The notes under the pieces are model-generated. The model had not been told where the DNA came from and did not search any database. It was given only the letters and a program-made list of their open reading frames with translations. A stretch of DNA of 64,000 nt from Kappaphycus alvarezii (Eukaryota > Rhodophyta > Florideophyceae > Gigartinales > Solieriaceae), in NCBI GenBank assembly GCA_002205965.3, contig NADL03000543.1, positions 62,001 to 126,000 on the forward strand. The letters are read 5' to 3'. Both the position numbers and the translations under genes were made by a program. Of the stretch, positions 57,793 to 64,000 are shown one piece after another; positions within the stretch are counted from its first letter, which is position 1; each line of letters begins with the position of its first letter.

Positions 57793-59817
57793 CTACTCAT
57801 CCGCCCCTTTCTCCCCCTCCATGGTAGTTTCCATATCTTCCGCCGCCCTTTTACCGTGGAAAACTGCCTTCAAACTGTTGAAACTCTCGTACACTGGCAG
57901 AATCACCATAGCTGCTGTAGCCACGATTCCCCAAATAAATGACAGTACGACCCAGAACGTAAAGTAACCCTTGGGGAAAGCCCTCGCCGGCAACGTCAGA
58001 AGCGGCCAAACAATGACAAGAAGCACTGTCAGTCCTGCCCCCCAGAGTGCAATAATCTTACTTGCCTTTGCCAGTTCCTCCTCAACATCGTCGGAGATGT
58101 ATGCGTTCTTGTCTTCCTCAATCAGTGCGATCGACCGTGTTGCACTCCAGTCACAATCGTCAGGCTTGATCAATGAGATGATCACACAAATCACCCCCGA
58201 GCTCAGGATTGCCACCAGATTACCGGCAAGCATCACCTCATCCCTGCCCAAGTTCGTGATGTTGTCCCCTTCAAATGACAAGCCGTATCCCAGCCAAACG
58301 ATCAATGCCAACACCATCCCGCCTACAGCACCGCAAATCGCAGCGAGCCCAGAGCACTTCCTCCATGATATCGAGAAGGCCACCGGGAAGACTGCCGATC
58401 CAATCACCACTCCCATGAACAGGTACACCCATCCAAGGCTCAGTCCAATCAGGTTCAAAACGATCCCCAGCACCCCCATAAGCAGACCGAATATCAGGAT
58501 CACGAAGCGCGAAAGGAAGATAATTTGCTTGCCAGTCGCATTCGGATTTATATAGGTGCGGTAGATATCATATGACACTAACGACGACACAGCAATTTGT
58601 TCGGCGGCGCCAGTTGAGGTAACAGCCATGAAGAGCATGATCAAAATCAACACAGCACCTCCAGATCCAAGCAGATGCGTGGCGACGGCCGGTGGCACAA
58701 GCCCAGCTCCGGCCTCAGCGTCTGTTAGCGGAAGGGACAGTGCCACGGAGGCAAGTCCAAGAGAGGTGGCCAGGGAGAATGGGATGGCAAACCAGCACAG
58801 CCCGCCAAGCAAGTACCCTTTCCACGAGGCCGACGGAGTGGCGGCGATGGCAGACTGCCAGTAGGACTGGTCGACGAACACGGTTCCAAAGTTTCCAACG
58901 ATGTTAGTCAGCCCAAAGAATAGGCCGTTCCTAGACAGCATTGTCAGATACGAGCCCTCGAAGTTTTTATCGACCGGTTCAATCTGAATGACAGAATTGA
59001 GGTTGCTCCAGACTTTTCCCGCTGATCCCAAATCAGGGCTGGTGACGTACACCTGGAAGATGAAGATGCAAAGAGAGATGAGGATGACGGCAGTATTGAA
59101 ATACGAGGCGATGAAAGTTGCCTTGAGCCCACCGGCCAGCGTGTATAGGATGACGCCAAGCGGAATAAGGAACGAGGCCAGGTTGGTATTGATGCCTGTC
59201 AACGCGTTAACGGTGGCGGCACCACCCAGAATGAGCATAGATGTGACGATGATGTTGGTCAAGAACGCGAAGAAAACGAACACTAGATGAGCAGGAGTGC
59301 CCCAGCGCACACGAATGATCTCCAAGAATGTGTGACAGGACGGGGCGCGCCTCTTCACCAAGACTGCCAGGTACGAGAACAATAAAATCTGAATGGTTGC
59401 ACCTGATGCATACCAGAATGGACCCGAAATTCCAAACCTGTAGGCGACATTGGATGACTGCAGGAGAGTAGCAGCCCATGTCCACTGCGAGACAAGAACG
59501 GAGGCCGTGAGACCTGTTTTAATGGTACGACCGGCGGTGTTGAAAAACTCGGAGCTCATTTTTTGACCAGTGAGATACTGCTCGAGATAGACAAGACCAA
59601 CTGTGAAGAGGCCGAAGACTAACCCGAAGGCGAGAAGGACAACATATCCGACGGCCTTTGACAACAGCGGATTTTCTTGGTCGAAAAACTGCGAAAAGCA
59701 GGCATAGCGTTCAAACCCAAAGTAGTTACGTCGGATTTCGGCGCCAGCTTCACACCCGAATGTCTCGCTAAGAATGCTCAGCGGCTGAGCAGTTTCAAAC
59801 ATCGCCCCATTCGACAT
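57793..59817 (-). CDS. DUR3: Urea/polyamine permease DUR3, copy 3 (intact)
   Basis: Sodium:solute symporter (SSS) family transporter of the plasma membrane; fungal DUR3 imports urea, and in yeast also polyamines, for nitrogen supply. A single frame of 674 codons, slightly shorter than budding-yeast DUR3, with no introns. About 15 hydrophobic segments are visible, starting at residues ~55-78. Diagnostic stretches are QWTWAATLLQSSNVAYRFGI (111-130), the GPFWYASGA that follows, FVDQSYWQSAIAA (315-327) and AVTSTGAAEQIAVSSLVSYD (398-417), which belong to the conserved SSS core around the substrate and sodium sites. The C-terminal tail is acidic and cytosolic. The ATG complementing 59815-59817 is the first in frame and gives the usual outward N-terminus. 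Fungal DUR3 genes are normally under nitrogen-catabolite control by GATA factors; one GATA-type site lies upstream. Confidence 0.95.
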   Translation of the reverse strand: MSNGAMFETAQPLSILSETFGCEAGAEIRRNYFGFERYACFSQFFDQENPLLSKAVGYVVLLAFGLVFGLFTVGLVYLEQYLTGQKMSSEFFNTAGRTIKTGLTASVLVSQWTWAATLLQSSNVAYRFGISGPFWYASGATIQILLFSYLAVLVKRRAPSCHTFLEIIRVRWGTPAHLVFVFFAFLTNIIVTSMLILGGAATVNALTGINTNLASFLIPLGVILYTLAGGLKATFIASYFNTAVILISLCIFIFQVYVTSPDLGSAGKVWSNLNSVIQIEPVDKNFEGSYLTMLSRNGLFFGLTNIVGNFGTVFVDQSYWQSAIAATPSASWKGYLLGGLCWFAIPFSLATSLGLASVALSLPLTDAEAGAGLVPPAVATHLLGSGGAVLILIMLFMAVTSTGAAEQIAVSSLVSYDIYRTYINPNATGKQIIFLSRFVILIFGLLMGVLGIVLNLIGLSLGWVYLFMGVVIGSAVFPVAFSISWRKCSGLAAICGAVGGMVLALIVWLGYGLSFEGDNITNLGRDEVMLAGNLVAILSSGVICVIISLIKPDDCDWSATRSIALIEEDKNAYISDDVEEELAKASKIIALWGAGLTVLLVIVWPLLTLPARAFPKGYFTFWVVLSFIWGIVATAAMVILPVYESFNSLKAVFHGKRAAEDMETTMEGEKGADE

Positions 59818-59902
59818 GTTGGGAAAAGTTATTTAGTCCGCGAGAGGAAGAAAGGGCTGATTAGAGTAACACCAACCGCTGGTGGGGCTGAATACGGCTA
59901 CA

Positions 59903-59922
59903 ATAATATAATGCGCCTATCG
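59903..59922 (-). promoter_or_regulatory. Possible DUR3 promoter elements
   Basis: On the minus strand, a CATTATATTATT TATA-like stretch lies about 90 bp upstream of the ATG, with CGATAG (a match to HGATAR) at 59917-59922 just beyond it. The same arrangement precedes copies 1 and 2. One GATA site is weak evidence. Confidence 0.35.
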
Positions 59923-60145
59923 TGGTCGGTCGGAGTTAAATGGGACGGGAGGGGCTCGTAGCGGGGTAGAGAAGTGGTAGTTCAGGATTGAAGGATTGCG
60001 GTCTGGTCGTCAAGAACTTATAGTGGGATTTAGTTCGGTGCACATATCCAAAGTTCTGAGATGACAGAATGGGTTGCGAAAGAAGTTCCATGATGGCCGG
60101 AATTTTAGGCACAAGGACCGCGGTAAAGAGTCAGTGGATTAACTG

Positions 60146-60240
60146 GTAGTATTTCTACTTTGGTAATGGCACTGCTAGGGTCACAGCTCAATGTTGTCGA
60201 TTGAAGTCTTGGCCGAAGAAATCTTCTTACCAAGCATCTC
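60146..60240. other. Diverged continuation of the DUR3 upstream sequence
   Basis: Beyond 60145 the sequence still resembles 7890-7985 and 37764-37860, sharing GTATTTCTACTTTGGTAATG and GCACTGCTA, but with many substitutions, and similarity fades within about 90 bp. This is a distinct, older paralogous flank rather than the unit itself. Confidence 0.55.
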
Positions 60241-61014
60241 GCTGATTTTTTCAATTGGCTCGCATCGCCACACTTTTCCTTTCTATCACTGGATTTCGGA
60301 CATAGTGGGCAAATACCAGATAAACCCGTCAATTTTTTTTGCCGTTGAGTTATAATTCTCACATTGTCAATTCACGTTTATTATCGTATATTAGTGCAGT
60401 AATGTACTCACAGTTCGGTAATTTTCGGTAGGGTACGTTGCACAACCAACAGTATAGTTCAAATATTAAAGCACCCCTCACCCCCCCCCCGGTGCAAAAT
60501 AATTACTACATTACTAAAAGTATAAACATGTGCAGGAGCATACGGGAAGATGGTTCAACAAGAGAGGGGTTGTACAGTAGGACAGGGAAAACAGAGGGTG
60601 TGTTTCCTGCGATAGACCGGAAGCCTGAGACGAGAGGGGTTGGAGGAATGATAAGGAGAGTGAAAGGCGAGCCCATTAGTTTGATATTGAACTGTAACGA
60701 ACACTCTAACGTACTTCAGCAACATATCAGAATTTGAAATACATATAAATAGAAGTGGGAGAAATTTTGGGTGCTTTCCTGATTAGAAATGTAGGACGGC
60801 TATTTCCTGAGACGGAAAGGGGCAAGTCTGTGTATTGGAGGGTCTGAAAAGGAGACAGACTCAGGCGGGACTATCTCACAAAGCTAGTGTAAGATCAACC
60901 GTAAGACAAGCTGCGTCAGATGAAACTGCCACCGCAAAGTGTCTTTGCATAAGGACTGATCGCACGCGCCTGGATTTACAAATAAAAGCGAGTGCTATTT
61001 ACGGAACGAAAGAT
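60241..61014. other. Single-copy right flank, no gene recognised
   Basis: Short frames only. A run of 11-12 C residues at about 60480-60491 is present. The frame 60835-61119 runs into the GC-rich repeat. Confidence 0.4.
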
Positions 61015-61255
61015 ATTTGCGAGTTCTTAGCCACGAAGTGTGTGGAGAGTAATCAGAGATCAACTACGCAGGCAGGCGGCCAGTGGCAATCTGCCGCGTC
61101 TGTATCGCTTGGAGGATAAATGCATTGCGGGTAACGAAGTCACGAAGTTCCTTCTGAGGAGAGGAGGCATGACGGGAAGCAGCGAAGGAAGCGAGGCGTC
61201 GGAAAAACTTTTGGCCCTCGTCACCCAAAGCGACATCGAAATCAATCGCAACGTT
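61015..61255 (+). repeat. GC-rich dispersed repeat, diverged copy E
   Basis: The most diverged member, outside the duplication. It keeps both overlapping frames: TTQAGGQWQSAASVSLGG ending in a stop at the family position, and GNEVTKFLLRRGGMTGSSEG in the other frame. Conservation of both frames across such a diverged copy is notable. Confidence 0.65.
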
Positions 61256-61799
61256 CTACAGATTAATCCCTATCAAAGTGTTTTAGCAAAAATTTATGTT
61301 AGGCTGGTCTGAAGAAGTGAGCTACTTTTCTTCTCTCTGCTGCTCATTTAAAGGAAATAGGGTATGTGGTTGCTGCGATACATCCGATTTCTGAAAACCG
61401 GGGGAGTTCTCGAGGATAAAGTTGTGCTCATTAAGCAACCAGCTGCTACACCTCTAAACCTGTAGTAACGTAGGAACGGATCATATGTGTCGTATTTAAA
61501 TGAAAAATTGACTTCTGCATGAAGGGAGCTTCGTTAAACCCACCTTTCTGCGACTAACTTCAGCCTAAGATGTACCTGGATGGTGTCCCACCTTTTTGTT
61601 TCATATAAGCAAAATAAAAGTTATATTTGTAGGTCTATTGCAGAATTTAATTGGCAAACCCCTAGGAGAGCAGGTGCTCGAAGCTGACTGACAGCAGCAA
61701 AGCTACAATGGCTGGTCTCCAATCTTTCCTGTACAGTTATCAAGTTGTGTCATTGATTTATTATTTCTTAAGCATACATCAATTATGCTTAATACTTCA

Positions 61800-62045
61800 G
61801 GAAACAACTGGCCCTGCTTCGAAAAATGATCCTACTCTCCAGATACTAAACTAAAATACTTCCCCGACTTTCGCAAAAATTTCGATTACACATTTTTATA
61901 GTCGAGGACCCAAACTTTTATCACCTACTCTGCGCTGTATTGGTTGATGGAACAGTCCTCAACATGTAGCCAGAACAACTGGCCTCACTTTAGGAAACGA
62001 CTGTACTTTCCAAATGTTAAAGAACCAAAACTTCGTCCTCGTGTG
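61800..62045. repeat. Degenerate direct repeat, ~65 bp
   Basis: Sequence around 61800-61866 (GAAACAACTGGCCCTGCTTC...) recurs in altered form around 61973-62040 (AGAACAACTGGCCTCACTTT...). Similarity is moderate; nature unknown. Confidence 0.45.
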
Positions 62046-63679
62046 GCCTGCAATGAATCCTCAAATTCATATGTTCTAAGAAGTTTAGGGGCCATTGATT
62101 TTTGTCCAAGTAATGCTGTTTAGTTCAGTTAAAATGTAAGTAAATCAGTTAACATGCCAATTCACAGCAATGTTTACTTCTTCGGCTGAGAATCCAAGAA
62201 ATACTTTGGCCAATCTAATAACTGGAAATGTTTTACAGTACCGTGTACAATACAGTAACCGAAAAATAACTAATTTCGGGTAATGCCGTAACCCGTTATA
62301 CTGATACCGTTAAGTTACTCTCAAACCTCAGTCCAAGAGGTTTCTAACGTTTTTACCAATCTCCTCCCCATGCCAGTACGATTCAAACGCAATGGCCATC
62401 TATACCCGAACTGAAAACCTCGAGTTAACATCCCACTGGCCTTTCGCGGCATTGAGCTTCTACCGCCTTCCGAACCTCATGCTGGCCCGTACAGAATCCG
62501 CCCCAGGAAGCACACATTCTAGTTCGGTAAAGTCAGTCGGAGAGTGGACTAAATTCGCAAGCTCCACTTTCATTGACAGCCCAATCTGGCTAAGAAAGAA
62601 CTTTAATGCATTCAGTATCCACTGTTCAAGAAAATAAGCGCACCCACAACCCCTTAAACACCAAGGAATAACTAGGCCCTGCCATTGCTAGAAACAGTAT
62701 CCCTTCTCATACTTGAATAGCTTCTGCATCAAAATACCAAATAAACTGTAAATAACAAATGATACCTTCCTCAGCCTATTGCAATCGAAAATCAAAAACT
62801 ACCAATTAAAACCACTATTTGAACTGCAGAAAAAGATAATATATCAATCCGTGCCTCTGCTATTGATATCTGTTTTGGGTCTTATACCTTCCTGCCCAAC
62901 AGTAAACCCGTCTCTATCCCCTTGAAAATGTAAACAGGAAGCCAATTTCTAGCATAGATCCCGTGCAAATTACTCATCAAATGACCCCCGCGTCCTACTC
63001 AACAGCAAGTAGTTTTCTGCCATTGCGCAATTCATGAAGTCCTCTAACGAACAGGTGTCCATAATGCAACAGCAACATCTCCTTTATTCAAATTGCCCAC
63101 TCCAACACAAATATTCATTCTTCATTCAACTGCGCTGGACCATACCTTTGCAAACCTGAAACAGATAACTCCTTTCGAAGGTTTTCTTTATGTACGTGAA
63201 GTTGCAATATGAACTTCGATGAGTGGAACTTTTGTGAGAGGAAATTATGCAAGATTAAGTCTTATTTGTGACTGGGGAGCCCGATTTAAAAATAGTTTTC
63301 AGATTGTCAGCATGAGTTTCCGAAAGAACCAATACTGGTTCAAGGAAGCAATTTCTGAGAAAATATACGGGAAATGCGGGGTGATTGAATATTTGAAAGA
63401 TACGGTCGGTTGTGGCCCGGAATATCCTACAGGGTGACCAGTAATACCTCTTAAATTACCCAAAAATCCATTTCAAGGCCGCTGGTTCAAGGCCGCGATA
63501 ATAAAGTAATGTGGGAAGGGAGGGGCTACTGCTGTATGGTATCTCAGAAACGTGGCAGCTCATACGCTCATTCCAATTCAACTTCCGCAATGCTCCGACT
63601 GTCTGAGAAAATAGTGCTAGATGCTGAACCTTTTAGGTCTTTACATTGGAATAAGTTTCAGTAGTACAATTATATTTGG
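62046..63679. other. Single-copy AT-rich region with two weak ORFs
   Basis: Plus frames 62392-62637 (81 codons) and 63219-63437 (72 codons) are open but lack recognisable motifs. A minus frame over 62430-62600 (MKVELANLVHSPTDFTELEC) is equally protein-like. I would not call a gene on this evidence. Confidence 0.3.
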
Positions 63680-63821
63680 AAAGGGGAAACGTTTGGGTGT
63701 TTTACTCTTGGAAGGTATATCCGATCTATCACATGGTTTTCCAGACAACTATTTGGAAAGTGCAGTCCTTTCGTAAAGGAAAAGGTTTGCGTGTTTAACT
63801 CTTGAAATATATATTCGATCC
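63680..63821 (+). repeat. Two ~46-bp direct repeats, 95 bp apart
   Basis: 63680-63726 and 63775-63821 share AAAGGGGAAACGTTTGGGTG / AAAGGAAAAGGTTTGCGTGT followed by TTTA-CTCTTG-AA-TATAT-CGATC. Not related to the LTRs. Function unknown. Confidence 0.6.
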
Positions 63822-64000
63822 AATCCGCCACTGGTCCCCATAGGGACTAAGAATAGCCGTTCTAAGCTTAGCCAATATTTAATCAGTAGCACGCGATGAT
63901 AACCCTAGAAGACGGGCTGGAGACCAGTCATCAGGCATGCCGCATTGGTCATTGATGCCGTTGCGGGGTGCCTTTGAGTGAGGATTCCTTAATTTTCCCA

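Larger units (their letters stand above)
57791..60145. repeat. Partial third copy of the duplicated segment
   Basis: Matches the first 2.35 kb of units 1 and 2 (DUR3 plus about 330 bp upstream). Near-identity ends at about 60145, after which only weak similarity is seen for under 100 bp. Confidence 0.9.

Noticed and set aside
60475..60495. C-homopolymer run as a possible telomere or structural signal
   Set aside because: A single run with no repeated unit; more likely a simple-sequence tract or a sequencing artefact.

Overview
The window looks like nuclear DNA of a fungus, most likely an intron-poor ascomycete; I cannot place it to genus. The evidence is a fungal-type urea/polyamine permease (DUR3, SSS family) present three times, full-length Ty3/gypsy LTR retrotransposons, AT-rich gene-poor spacers full of degraded coding and LTR sequence, and no bacterial-style gene packing. 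I saw no rRNA, tRNA or CRISPR.

Layout. 1-5537 is single-copy and holds two decayed retroelement modules (2503-3300 and 3885-4700) and no convincing intact gene. 5538-35411 (29.9 kb) and 35412-57790 (22.4 kb) are two tandem copies of one segment; a partial third copy runs from 57791 to about 60145. Each unit reads: DUR3 (minus strand), a ~10.5 kb gene-poor spacer, a 7.5 kb Ty3/gypsy element, and ~2.1 kb of spacer. The units differ in length mainly because unit 1 carries one extra 7.5 kb element. The third copy is essentially DUR3 with its upstream region (57793-59817) and is the only DUR3 copy with one unbroken frame (674 codons). 60146-64000 is single-copy.

Retrotransposons. Elements A (18155-25669, +) and C (48073-55582, +) have the same flanks and the same 5-bp target duplication GCCAC, so they are one insertion copied by the segmental duplication. 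Element B (26652-34174, -) has a different duplication, CAGGG. Its unoccupied site is still present in unit 2 at 56553-56557, so B arrived after the duplication. A and B lie tail to tail, forming an inverted repeat with 7.5 kb arms and a 982-bp spacer. The elements encode Gag with two CCHC knuckles, an aspartic protease, RT, RNase H and a D,D35E integrase. After the integrase comes an unusual extension of two related ~135-residue domains joined by a Gly/Pro/Arg-rich linker, which I do not recognise.

Older layer. At least five places outside the young elements (eight counting unit 2) show the same module: a decayed ORF with an acidic C-terminus ending in a conserved motif, then within a few hundred bases a diverged relative of the A/B/C LTR. 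A separate GC-rich dispersed repeat occurs about nine times in both orientations.

Caveat. The unit copies differ mostly by 1-2 base insertions or deletions, largely in homopolymers, and most broken frames come from these. This is what uncorrected long-read errors would give, so 'pseudogene' calls on DUR3 copies 1 and 2 and on the element ORFs may be assembly artefacts. The clearest exception is a true substitution making a stop at Gag codon 62 of element B.
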